Shown here in pieces: positions 14,105 through 25,900 of a stretch of 64,000 nucleotides of DNA (position 1 is its first letter; the number at the start of each line of letters is the position of its first letter). The DNA is from Cyanoderma ruficeps (lineage: Eukaryota > Chordata > Aves > Passeriformes > Timaliidae), in the NCBI GenBank assembly GCA_008694505.1, contig VZDJ01004378.1:6461532-6525531 (forward strand), given 5' to 3'. The notes under the pieces were generated by a model. The model searched no databases and had not been told where the DNA came from. It saw nothing but the letters and a program-made list of their open reading frames with translations. The translations under genes and the position numbers were made by a program.

Positions 14105-16248
14105 CTTAATATTCTCATATGACAGACTAGATTTCCCTTTGGGTATATCACAGTACTCCACTGAAATTATGCTTCGCCAAACTGAGGACCTTCAAGCCTG
14201 GGAGCTCACTGAAACACATGGGATGACCAACATGCACTAATACTTGGGTGTGCACATCTGCACAACATTGAAAGAGGGAAAAAATACCCCATACTTCTTA
14301 CTCAGACTTTCTAATACAAGTGATCAACCACCCACCTATTTGGTGGAACCATCTGCAATGACACTGACTGCCAGTGGTGCATAGCTTGCTGACCTTGCCA
14401 AACAGCAATTTAAGGTTGCATGAACACTAGTGATTCCTATTTCACCATCAGATTTGAAGACTTTCAGACATGCAGATCCCAAAGGTTCCTTATCAGCTGT
14501 TCCAAGTTTGCTAAAAATTAATGCCTGATAATGACAAAATTGAGCTTGCTCTCTCCTTCTAGTAATCAATTCTTATAATTCTTTACATTATTAAAAGGCC
14601 ATTTCTTTCTCCATGAGAGTACCATCTTACTGTAATCATATTCTGATAATTCTCTCCAGCCCTGGAATAATTTTTCCACTATCTTCTCCAGCTTTTCCAC
14701 TTCCTTTTAAAAAAACAGACACTAGGCATGGAAAAACAAAATCATACAGCAGTAGCAAGCACCAGGTCCTTGGGGCAGGTGCTCTCCCATACGTGCCACA
14801 CTAGTCCTTCGTATCGCAGCAGCCCACTGTGGACTCTGTTTAAGGTGTTCCATCTAAATCTCTAAAACCTTTCTAAATCACTATTTCATGAAGAACAAAT
14901 CATACCTCTGGAATTGCATTTTTTTTAACTGGCTGCCTAAGCCTACCTCTCCTGGTACTGAAACCAGTTTGTTTGACTTCAAATCACCAACAGATCCATC
15001 TTGTTCTGGGTCACTGCTTTTAATCACCCTACTATTTCTTTATGTCACATAGAAGTTTCAGTAACAACCATTTACACATTTATTTTCAAATCACTGAAAT
15101 AAATATGATTGGTGTCACATCATCAGTTGCTGTGGTACTTCATGATCAACCTTAAACTAATGGTAGTAGAATCCAACTGTAATCAGCTGGGAAGGCTAGG
15201 GGGAAAGATGCTCTGCAAAAAATTAAATCTGTTTTAATTCATTCACAAAAATGTTGAAAAACTAAACAAAACAAAAAATGATCATGTTATTACTGGTACT
15301 AATTTTTTAATAACTTCCATTTAGGAACAGATGATGCATAAGGACCATACTGTGCCTATCGTTTTCCCCGGTAACCCATTTTCATCAGGTATTTTGGGAC
15401 TTTCTTCAGCCTTTTTAAACTTCTCAGAGATTTCATACTGTCATTTTACTTGCATTTTGAGACATTTCAATAAACCCCAAGATGACTCAGCTGGAGTAAC
15501 ATTTCAGATGAGAAAGTGCATCAAGAATTAGTTTCTTCAAACTCAGGCAGAAATCAGAGGGGGTTGATTAGGACTCAGATGGATGCCTGAGATTTTTTGC
15601 AATAGTGAAAATTATAATATAAAGCACTCTGACATTTCTGCTTGACAAGCATGGCCTGCAATGTTTACCTGGGATGTACGCATTAGATAAATTATTAAAA
15701 ATCAGGCAACAAAAATTACTTCCTGTTCTAATCGGTGTGTGGCAATGGCAAAAGAAACAGGATATTGTCCAAAGACATATTGTGGAAATTTGACCAAAAT
15801 TGCATTTAAAGTTTACAATTTATAAAACATAGAAATTAAATTATCAAAGTAGTTGGGTAGGAAAAATGAGCAATTTCAAGATAAAGACATAACTGCCCAA
15901 TCCAGACCGGCCAACAGTAAGTTACTGCTGTAGCAATGGCACGCTACCTTAGCCAGTCCGAGTCGGAGCACCCAAAGCAAAGTCCACTGCAACAGTGATA
16001 ATCTTCCAGCTAACTTGCTCGTATTATTTATTATCATTCAGAAAAAGTAGCTGAGAACTAATTTTTAACAGAAATACAATTAAAGTTTTCACCCTGGTTA
16101 ACAAAAATGCTTGAGTACAACACGAACAGTACAAACAGCTCCAGACAGTAGTCCAACACCGAGGGGGCGGCGCTGGGCGCTCCCCCACGGGCACCCCCGG
16201 CTGAGCCGCCTCCGGGGCAGGGCGAGGGGGTAGATGATCACAGCCTAC

Positions 16249-16399
16249 CTGTGGTTAAATTGTCATTGATCTTCAGCGGCACCCTTAAGATGTAGACGAG
16301 GAAGAGCATGATGAAGAACCACAGCGTCCAGAGGTAAGTCCAGGACCAGACGATGCAAGACTTGAGCTGTTCCAAAAAGCCCGTCCCAGCTTCAGCCAT
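16249..16399 (-). CDS. ST7: ST7 coding exon 1 (partial gene): suppressor of tumorigenicity 7 protein
   Basis: This exon encodes the first 50 residues of ST7 plus one base of codon 51. It begins MAEAGTGFLEQLKSC and ends in INDNLTT, very close to the vertebrate ST7 N terminus that I know. Residues about 15-38 form a strongly hydrophobic, tryptophan-rich stretch consistent with the first transmembrane helix, after a short polar N terminus. The start was chosen because it is the only in-frame ATG here, has A at -3 and G at +4, and matches the family start. The exon ends ACCACAG|GTAGGC, a good donor leaving a phase-1 intron. The remaining exons lie beyond the left edge. ST7 is a multi-pass membrane protein first reported as a candidate tumour suppressor on human 7q31; its biochemical function is unsettled, and nothing here adds to that. 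Confidence 0.96.
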
Positions 16400-16470
16400 G
16401 TTTTTTGGCGAGAAAAGGGGGAAAAAAAAAAAATAGAGGGGGGACGGACGGACGGACGGCGGAGAGTAGG
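16400..16470 (-). other. ST7: ST7 5' UTR with pyrimidine run and short GGAC repeat
   Basis: Just upstream of the ST7 ATG, the transcribed strand carries a T-run of about 12 followed by CCCCC and TTTT (plus strand 16418-16437). Before that comes a short tetranucleotide repeat, GGAC x4 on the plus strand (16441-16459). This is probably 5' UTR because it lies next to the start codon inside the CpG island, but the transcription start cannot be fixed from sequence alone. Confidence 0.55.
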
Positions 16471-17184
16471 GGGAGACCAACACAAACGCTGCTCTCTGCT
16501 GCCACGAGCTCTCAGCGTGTGTCTGTGGGATGGTTCACCCCCCTCTCGCTGGCCGAGCCGCCTCTCCCCCGCCCGCCGCTCGCACCGCCCGCCGGGCGCT
16601 GCGGGTGCCCCCGGGCGCTGCCGGCTCTGCCCCAGCTCGCCGCCGCGCCCGCCGAGCCTCGGCGAGGGCTGGCCCGCTAAAATGGACTCCTGCGAGCTCC
16701 CCTCCGGCCGAGCGGGTGGGGACGTGCTGCGGTGGCAGCGCCGGACCTGCCCCCAGCCGCGGTCGGCCGCGCCCCGCGGCTCGGCCCCTGCGCTCGGCGC
16801 CCCGGCCCTGCCCGCGCCCGCCCCGCCGCGGGAGCGCCGCGGGAACGGCGGAGGCTGCGGGGCACGGCGGCGTGCGGGGAGAACAGAACCGGGACACGGG
16901 GCAGAAAGGCTGTGCAGCTCCCCCCCCGCCCCCATCTTTACGATCTTTACGATCTTGAACAATGATTTCTGGCGGCATTTTCACCGCGCAACAGCACTTT
17001 AAGCCTAAACAGGGCTCGCGTAGGATGTTGGGTGTTTTTTTTTTGCTGTTGACTTGTCCGAGCTTCTTGCTGGGATAATGAAACAGGCATGGAAGTCCCT
17101 GAGTGCGTGTGTTGGTGTGTACAGTCCCCAGCAGCCGTGAACTGCAAAACTCTCCTCCTTGGAAGATAACTGTGTGGCACAATA

Positions 17185-17262
17185 AATGGGTGGGAAGGGA
17201 CCCATATCTAGTTCCAACCCCCCTGCCAAGGGGAGGGGAGGCACCCACTAGATATGTGTCTC
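17185..17262 (-). mobile_element. CR1 LINE 3'-end fragment
   Basis: The phrase 'GGGAAGGGACCCATATCTAGTTCCAACCCCCCTGCCA' (seen as its two halves) is the typical reverse-oriented avian CR1 tail, where a degenerate 'TTGGAAGGGACC..ATCTAGTTCCAACCC' motif recurs. Only about 80 bases remain. It lies roughly 0.8 kb upstream of the ST7 start codon. Confidence 0.75.
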
Positions 17263-18617
17263 CTTCAAATTGTGTCAGTAACGCATAAACTTCAAGTCAT
17301 TAAATTGTACATTTGAGAAATACATTTTGCTTCTTCCATGAACGAGGTGTTATTCATGAAACAAGATTTGACAGTGGAACGTGATAAAAATTCAGGTCGG
17401 TAAACACGGATGATCCCTGCTTTTTTTGATGTCACACAGCTCATAAACATTTAAGTAAATATGCACCACATACTGCAATTTGGATCTCTCTCCTGTGTTT
17501 CCACAGTCTGTATCCAGTGGGATAACACTTTCCAGCATCTCTTAAGAAACAGGTAGTATTTATAAAGTATTACCAAAAGAACAAAAACTTCCTTGAAAAT
17601 TTTCCAGCTGGTAGTAACCCCTCCAACCGGAGATTTTCTAGTCTGTCAAAGAAATAGTCATCACAGAGAAAAGCATAGTAGCTTTCCTGGAATGTTTACA
17701 ATACCCAAAGGCATTAAATGAAAATAAATCTCTAGCTGTACAAATTGATACCTTCTCATGGTAGCAAAGGCATGAAATTTGTTCTTCCAGGCTGCTGTGG
17801 GACTTGAAGCTGGATGGGAAACACTGGCTGTGTCTTCTGCATTTGATGAGGACAGGATCTTCTGATTAAGGGACCATGGTCTCCATATAAGAATATTGAT
17901 GCAGGACTGAGAGAGGGTTTTCTTGTGAATAAATCACAAAATTTCTAAAATTAGAATACACAGATTAACTACATAAAAGGTCATTTATAGTTTAATTACA
18001 TACCAAAGAAAACCACATTTCAAATTTTTCAGCTTCCCCTTCCAGTTATAAAGGGAAGAAATTCTTAATACATTACATCACATTTTAAAAACCTCAACCT
18101 TATTCAATCATGCAGTTATTTATAAATCAAAATATTCCTCTCATATTTTCTCATGTATAAGCAAAAAGACCAAGGCAGTAGGCAATTTTTCACTTCTATA
18201 AATTTTCCTCTATATATTTTAATTTTCAGTATATTAGTGCTTATCTTTAAAAACTGACTATGACCAATTTCTTTTATGTATGAAAGATAGAGATGGTGTA
18301 TAGAGCTTTTCCAAAGTTTCTTATTAAAAACAACTTTTCATTCTATTGTCTTTATTGAAAGACAGGAGTGAATCGTGTTTGTTCCTCCAGCTCTGCTATC
18401 TTTACAACTCTTGTGTTACTGGAAGATCAAAACACTATGAACTGTGCCCACTTAAAGGACAGTTATTAATTTTATGCTTTCCTTCCTCTAAGCGCTACTG
18501 AAATTACAGAAGTTATTATGCATTTCACTTCCAGATCTCCAGTGTTTTTACAGTGAGCATAAAGTATTTTTAAAAAATAAGGATTTCTCATCAGATGCTA
18601 TACAAAGGAAAAAGCAA

Positions 18618-18735
18618 CCAAAGAAACCAAACAAGCAAACAAACACAATAGTAAAAAACAGTGGCACAAATCAAACCAGAAAAACAAACAAACAAAAACA
18701 CCAACCCCCCCAAAACCAACCCAACAGAAAACCCA
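18618..18735. repeat. A/C-rich low-complexity block (CAAA/AAAC-like)
   Basis: Imperfect runs of CAAA and ACAAAC units, with almost no G, extend for about 120 bases. It is simple-sequence spacer between ST7 and CAPZA2. Confidence 0.7.
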
Positions 18736-21419
18736 AATAAACTCCCCAAAACCTCAGGAAATAAATGCATGTGTCCAAATCCAAATGTTTGCGTGAGGTG
18801 ACAAGCAATTATGTGCTGGATATCTGGACTCATGACTAGCTTTGTGCATTCATATGACAAATTACATTTCTGCTGTTCGTATTAAAGAGGCACCTGAGCT
18901 GACACTCAAGGCAAGTTCACTGTTCAGGCTCTATTTAACACAAATTATCTCTTGTCTCTCAGTTTTGTTTGGATGAAATTCCAAGTAAATACAAAGCCTT
19001 GAAATGTGTATTTCACAAGTCAGAAGCAAATTGTTCAGTACTATGAAAAGACACCATTTTGGGTGTCATCTGACTTCAGGCACTCATTTGCTAAGTCAAG
19101 ATATGACAGAATACAGCTGAAGTGAATCATTGGACAAAAATAATTTAGAAAATATGTTCTACCTTTCTGCTAAGATTTTCCACTCAATTATTTCATGTGT
19201 TCAGAGTTTTCTCATACAAGGTCTCAGTTCCTACCTCAAAATAATACCGGTAAGTGCAAACTCGCCTAATTTGTTTGTCATAAAGCCAGTTCAGAATTTC
19301 TAATTTCTCATATGACTGTTGATGACTTTGCTAAATGAAATCAGGAAGTAGAAGCGGTGATAGTTACTAAACATGAGGTACAGTGAAGTTTTGTTTCTTT
19401 TCAGAAGAAAGACATTTTCTTGAGCTTGGGCCCTGGCAAATAAGAAAAAATAGATGGGACCACTGTGCAGCAAAAGTCCAGTTTGAAAATTTTGTCCCCC
19501 CAATCTTTGAATGGGTCCGAAGTAGTCCAAGATCCAAAGTAGTGGAGTTTTTCAATGTTTGTGTGTTTTAATAAACCTTAAAATATCTTTTGGCTGATAA
19601 TTTCAGAGATCAGAATGAGAGGCCCGTAGTGTGCAACCTTCTTGGAACCTGGCTATAAAATAAGATTGCATTGGGGTCTTGGCAGCCAGAAGATGGCCAT
19701 GTACACTAGTCAAGGACATTCAGCAAGGGCAGAAAAGAGACCTACATGAGCTCCACATGTATATTGAAGCACTGGGAAACACTGTCAGCTTGGTTCAAAG
19801 GAGCCAGACATCCCCCTGACCTTCAGCTGATGTCTCATTAGCAACTGAATCCCATTAAGCAGCGTTATGCCCAACACTTTTTAATCTAGATATATGTTAA
19901 ACAACAATGTCCATATGTATGCATACCTATGTCCAGATGTGAATTTACATCCATATAAATACATATGCATATAGTGCACCTATTAAGCATATCAGCTGCA
20001 TATTAAACAGTATCAGGGTTGAACTGGAGATGGCAGTATAAGCTGGAGTCAGCAGTGGTTGAGAAACAGTGTGCCAATGTGAGCAAAAACACTGGAGGAG
20101 AGTTCGTGGGATCCCATACACAGCACTTCTCAGACATACCAAAATCTGCATAAAATGCCTTAATCACATACCAAAAATCTGTTTTCACACAATCCTTTGT
20201 CAGATTCCAGAGAAATGAAAATACACTAAGAAACACTAAAATAAAAAATTGTGCTTAATTTACAATTTAATTGATTTATTTTTATTTAAAAAAAGATGTT
20301 GCAAAAGTATGCAAATACAGACTTCTGAACAGTGTGCCCAGGCTGAAGTTTCTGTTCCCCATTCTAAAACTGGGATATTACAGTATTACAGGAATAATTT
20401 TCAGCTTAGAGGTAGTAATATTAAAAACATGCCACCAGTACTAATGAGGAAAAGTCAAATATGCCTGAGCACCACTTGTCAAAAAATATAAAAAAAAAGT
20501 TTCCATTATAAGCAAAATGTTGTCCATGGCTATAGATACTCTTCCAGAAAACAAGGTGCTGTATAATGCGTCAGGGTAGTTGCATGGGATGGAGGAACAC
20601 CTGCCTGAAAGTTGTTTTAAGATCTTTGCTGACAAAAAATTCAACCAACCCACTGCCCTAATTGCAAGACAGGTAACAAAACTCAGGTTAGAACTGGCTC
20701 AGTTAAGAATCAGATGTCAGTGCAAAGAGAGGGCAAAGGAAGGTGTTGGTAAATAGCTAGTAAACTCAGAGCAGAGCTTCAGTATTTTTGGGTAGTGTTC
20801 AAAATAATTCATAACCAGAAAAAAAACCCCAACCAAATTCCAAAAAGAAAAAAAAAATTCAAACCTGTTTTGTTCTGCTGCTTTTTTGCCTAGTTACTTT
20901 TTTCCCCTAAAAATGAGATGGGAATTTCACTCTGACTGTCAGCACACTTAGGCATCAAGGTGGGGAAGTGCCCCACCCCAAACACACGCATTTGACAAAG
21001 CAAATTGTTTGGGGTTATTTTAAATCCATGGAAATACCCCCCAGGAGCACTTAGGTATTTTTGTGGACACACATGTTCATTGGGGCATTTCATGAAGCTT
21101 CTTTGTAAAAGGTGGTGGAGCAAGACACGTCAGTATTTGTACAAGATGGTACGTGCTTAGGATTCATAAAGGAATCAGGCTTGCTGCGAGGTTGGCCCCT
21201 GGTCAAAAGAGAGCTCAAAAGACAAGTCAGAATCTGGCATCTGCATCCACACATGTTCTGTACGTCACAGGAGGCTGTGGGAGAAACAGGGAGGCAGAGA
21301 CAGATGGCGAAAAGCCCGGAGGGAACCAGCACTGATTTCTCCCTCCCCTACTGAGGTCGAGGAAAAGGACAAAAGCTCTGCTCCCCACATCCATGCTTTG
21401 GACTGAAGCCAAACAGTAC

Positions 21420-21459
21420 TTTTTTTTTTTCTTTCTTTTATTTTCTTTTTTTTTTAAGG
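21420..21459. repeat. Polypyrimidine (T/C) tract
   Basis: About 40 bases of T interrupted by a few C and one A on the plus strand, that is, A/G on the minus strand. It may be the remnant of a retroposon tail or simple slippage; I see no adjacent retroposed gene. Confidence 0.7.
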
Positions 21460-22668
21460 AGATGCATTTGTGGGACATGTAGAAGACGTGGTCTTTTTTC
21501 ACAGATGGTGACCTTTTTCTTTTAAGGAAAATATGTTCAGCATGACCTTCATTTTAGTGAGTGTTGATATTATACTTAATGAAAAGACATTTTAAAGTGA
21601 GAAAAAGGTCTCAACTCCTCCCATCTGAAATCTGCAATTAGCAGAGTGTAGCTTATTTTTCCTCTAGCATTTGCAACACAGCATCTTCACCTGCTGTGCA
21701 TTGGTAGAAACACAGAAATCCACTGACAGTTACATTTTACTTAATCTCCAGAAATTCAGAGGAAGGAAACTGAGCAATCACAGTGCTGGATCATGTACAG
21801 GTAATTATTGCTGCTTGAGGTTGGCAACAATTACAGAGGACAAGAACAGCTCTGCCTGTAGGCAGGAAGGGATTGAGCAAGCCATGGAAGTAGGTAGCAT
21901 CTAAATGGCACGTCATTTACTCGTATCACAGCTAGATTTGGCTCCCAAGTCAAATCTTGTTAAACCTTTGAAAAATCAAGAACCAAAATATCCTTTTGCC
22001 TTGTCTGATGCATTTCTTTTCTCCTTTGCTTTCTTGTCTTCCCCCTCCACCCCCATCCAGTATACCATTGGTGAGAAAACCATCCTCATAGAGCCTCTTC
22101 TTACCCTCTCCACAGATGAAGGTCCCTATGAGCTTGTCTTTAAATTTAGCCTATAGAACAGCTGTCTGTCTTACATGTTGGCTTCATCATATCTTACTTT
22201 CTTCCCTCCTTTGCTCTTCAGTTTTGCTTGATCTATTCTTGCTGGGCCACAGCCTTCTTCTGCACTCAGCAGTCATTCTTCAGATCCAAACATCTTTCTC
22301 ACATCCTTTAATTCAGTCCATCCTGCCTGCCCTTTTAGTAGTGAGGCAATCACTGTATCACATTACAGATGGCCATTTCTCAAGTGAGAGTCTCCTGGCT
22401 GCAAAAGTGACATTTCAGAGCAAGCCCTTGTCTTTGAAATATTTTTATTCAGTTAGAAGGATCTAATAGACCGTGCAGCTTGTCTCAGGCCCTGCATGGG
22501 CAGGTGATGGATCCAGGAAAGAGAGAATGAAGCTTGCCACTAGTACAGAGCCCAGGGTTGTCCAATAACCTAAAACAAAGCTTACAATTGTTGTTGTCAG
22601 TGGCCTATCTTGCATTGAAGTGGGATGCTCATATTCATTACCTGAAATAATTTCAAGAAGAAATTTCA

Positions 22669-22990
22669 TGGAACATCATATAATAGAATTTGGGTTGGAA
22701 GGGTCCTTAAACATAATCTAATTCTAACCCACTGTCCAACCTTCCACTAGATCAGGATGCTGAAAGCCCTCTTCAGCTTGGCCTTGAACACTGCCAGGAA
22801 ATGGGGCATCCAAAACTTCTCTTGAGAACCTCTTTGAGTGCCTCGCCACCTTCACAGTAAAGAATGTCTTCCTAATATCTAATCTAATTGCTAATTTTAT
22901 TGATTTCACAGTAGGCCTTCCTTCCTCTCTTAATCTCAATAGTTTGTATTTATTTTGTTCTACATTTTTCAAATAAAGTGTGTGGTCTTT
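22669..22990 (-). mobile_element. CR1 LINE 3'-end fragment
   Basis: It starts with the reversed tail 'ATAGAATTTGGGTTGGAAGGGTCC' (two motifs: ATAGAAT and TTGGAAGGG) and continues through the CR1 3' region. This includes 'CTTGGCCTTGAACACTGCCAGG', 'CCTCTTTGAGTGCCTCGCCACC' and 'GTAAAGAATGTCTTCCTAATATCTAATCT' in degraded form. The order of motifs matches avian CR1 in reverse orientation. The copy is 5'-truncated, as is usual for CR1, and diverged. The minus-strand open frame across 22724-22996 is a CR1 non-coding relic, not a gene. Confidence 0.88.
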
Positions 22991-25900
22991 GGCCAAACTC
23001 AGGCCTAGGTGAATTCTAGGTTATATCTGTGCTTTTATATAAAAATTTTGTAGTTCAGCCTTCTGATTATGAAGAACACAGAAAGGTAAGGCAATGAAGG
23101 CACCTGGTTGAGATGATTTGCTTCCTTCTCACACCTGCTACTGTTGGTAAACACAATATAAAATGACTTTCTGGTTAAGCTGTGATGGAGAAGGAAGAAC
23201 ACTAAATATGGCCACTAACGAGGGATCTTAGGTAGCACTGGGTGCACATAACATCATACTTGTTGAACTCCAGTCTGACATCAGTTTGAAAGAGCAAGTG
23301 CTTCTATAAATCTGGGCTTCCCTAGGCTTGCATACAGGTAGTAGTTCTCAGAGTGGCCTTCAATTCCTTCCCTTCTCAATATACCCTTCCCTTCCCAGAC
23401 AACATCCTTTAGAATCAAGACTTACTTTCATTCCTGCTTCTGCTATTCAGCCATTTTCAGAATGGAAGAAAATACTTTCTTTGGCTTCCCCCATTGCATT
23501 TACTTGAGATATTTGTATATTTTTCTTACCCTCTTACCCCCCAGAAAATTAGCTGTTAGGCCTTTTCTATCATAAAATACAGACTGTTCCCCAAGTCATT
23601 ATCTTTTCTATTTTACATTTTTATCTTCCGCACTTGAGATTGAAAATCCTTAGGAATGCCTCTCCTACAGGCTATCCCAAGTCTGCTCTGGCTAATTGGT
23701 TGTAATGGCATACGTTCCTCTTGGTTGTTCCAACAGAAATTTTTCTGTTCCTGTCTTGGTTCCTGACAAACACACATCTGATGGATGCTAATTTACATTT
23801 GATTCTAGTCATGGCTCACATCACTTTCTGTTTAGACACCATTAGCGCAGGTAAAGAAACTGCTGCTGACTGAATCAGTTGCTCTGCATGGCAGCAGGGA
23901 AGAGGAACAAGATAAAAACACTGGTGAGCAAGCAGGGAGCTTCACCCATTCACTTCTGTTCTGTTCAGCATTTCCTAACCTTGCTGGTAAGGCACAAATA
24001 GCTGTATTGAAGGGGCTTCTCCTTACCACCCTCTGTCAGCAGCTACAACCTGGGTAGCAACTTTACTATGTCCAAAAGGACCTTACCAGGAGGGTGAAGT
24101 ATCAGGTGGCTGGATTTATTCCTTGGGAAATGATATACTGGCACACTCCCCCCACTTCTTCATTTACATGCAGCTGGAGTAACTCTGGCCACATCAGCTG
24201 CTGGTAGGACTGCAAGGCACACTGTTTCCAGCTGAAGAGCTAAGGAGTGGTTGACAAATTCTTAAAGGGAAGATGATGGCTCACTAAGTTTAGTAATGAA
24301 CTGGGAAAAGACATGTACTAATTACTGATTAACAAATTCTGTTGCACCCACAGAATCAATCATGCAGAAACCTTTTCCTTGCAGAAAAGTTTTGCAACAG
24401 GAGCAGCATTTCAATTCTTTGTGAGCATACGGCATTTATTTTCTTAGCAGCATCTCTAAGGACTAGCCTTTTGCAATTGAGCCGGCTCCTGGCACCAAGG
24501 ACAGCTAAAGAATCTTTCATACTCAGTACATGCCTACAAGAACTTTAAACGGGCTCTTGAATGCCTCACACTTTTCTGATACTCTAGAAGTAATTCTGGC
24601 TAGCTTGGTGGAGGAGATATGTCGCTACACACATTGAGACATGTGGAAAGTGCATGCATGGATGTTACACCAGCTACCATCCAGTTTTCACCAGGTGAGA
24701 TGCACCTCAGAGTTTGTCAGCTGACTGATCATTGATTCCTTTTCCTTTCATAGAAAAAAAGGTAGGAAAGCAGTATATAAAGTGCTTCCTAGCACAAAAC
24801 AGGGTGGTGCATTTCAACTCCTCAGTTTTAACTGACATCAGTACTTACTGGAAAACAAATTGCCTGTTGTTGCACAATATCCTAGATAGCAAGGATTCAG
24901 TTCATTGCTCTGGAAAAGTTCACAGGAGCCCATCTTTTCATGCCAAGATGCTCTCAGTTCAGAATTCATGTGCTGTCTGGTCCATGTTGTTAAAATACAG
25001 ATGGTGTCGTTTTTATAAACTCCCAGTACCTGCTTTGTCAGTAGAGAAGGATAACATCAGGCACACATACCTAGCAGTGGCTGGTTGGTTGGTTTTATCT
25101 CCTTAGTTTACCATGGGTTTTAAAATTCCTAATAGCTGACAAAAATAATATTAGATAATATTATTGCAATCGAGATCAGAATCCAGCAAAAGGAAATTCA
25201 AGTACCAGCTTAACATCATGATAGCCTGCAGTATCATCAGGGCTGAAATGAACAATACACAGAGAAAAACAAGCGTCTCAAAATGAGCAGAAACCAAAAA
25301 GCAGGATGTAAGGAAATTCCTTAGAGTATTGGATTCCATGTGGAAAAATCAAACAGCTACAGTCTGGAGACACTCTTCAAATACATAAAATACGTTGCAA
25401 AGAGAATGGGAAAAAGCCTTTCTTTATGCCGCCAGCTAAGATAAAAAAGGTAAAGATCTGGCAGTTGGTAGATTTATCTTTTCCTACTGTCTACCTTAAT
25501 ACCAGTAATACCAAAACCTACAAGAACTTGGAGAGGAAGAATAATCTTTAGCAATTTATTTCAGAGCAGACAAGTCTGTCCTGCCACATACAATCGAGAT
25601 GCAGCTGATGGTGTCAGTCTGGGAAAAAAACCCCCAAGATAAGCTTTCACATTCCATTCAAGGATTTCTAACACCACTACTTTTCAGAAACCTTCCAAAT
25701 GAATATTCAGCTTTGGAATCTGTAATCAAAACTGCTTTTTGGCTAATTGGTTTTTTACCCATTGTTCCTGTTGTTATGGTGAAGTTAAAGACTTGCAAAG
25801 CTTACCAGTTTTACAGCATCTGAAAGCTGGTTTGACAACCACATGTCACGTAAAAGGAGAGAATAAACCAGATTTTTCTTCCTGCTACTTAAATTCAAAA

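Larger units (their letters stand above)
729..16248 (-). other. ST7: ST7 intron 1 (part), no further exon seen
   Basis: This is AT-rich, mostly unique sequence downstream of the ST7 exon 1 donor (GT at 16247-16248 on the minus strand). I looked for the second ST7 coding exon, which follows a phase-1 junction, and did not see it; the intron continues past the left edge. Small structures inside are a 33-bp tandem duplication at 4243-4308, an AT-rich block at 5161-5275, an A-run at 8896-8907 and an 11-bp perfect inverted repeat at 14078-14104. Open frames of 60-116 residues occur on both strands but show no splice context, family similarity or codon pattern that I can support as coding. Confidence 0.75.
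16155..16900 (-). promoter_or_regulatory. ST7: CpG island spanning the ST7 promoter and exon 1
   Basis: GC content and CpG density rise sharply here against an AT-rich background. The block contains many GGGCGG- and CCGCCC-like phrases and no TATA box at a suitable distance from the ST7 start codon (16399). It covers the exon 1 coding segment and its upstream flank, as expected for a TATA-less housekeeping-type promoter. The boundaries are by eye. Long overlapping open frames in several phases, up to about 237 codons, come from the scarcity of AT-rich stop codons and are not genes. Antisense initiation from such an island is common in vertebrates but is not shown by the sequence. Confidence 0.85.

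Noticed and set aside
1..16248. Search for ST7 exon 2 in the left 16 kb
   Set aside because: No minus-strand segment encodes the expected ST7 continuation after the phase-1 junction; ST7 intron 1 is known to be very long in vertebrates.
16285..17248. Open frames of 142-237 codons around ST7 exon 1
   Set aside because: Composition artefacts of the CpG island. The true ST7 frame is fixed by its conserved N terminus and the splice donor.
24732..25106. 124-residue plus-strand frame in the ST7-CAPZA2 spacer
   Set aside because: No recognisable domain, no splice context and ordinary AT-rich composition; it is likely chance.
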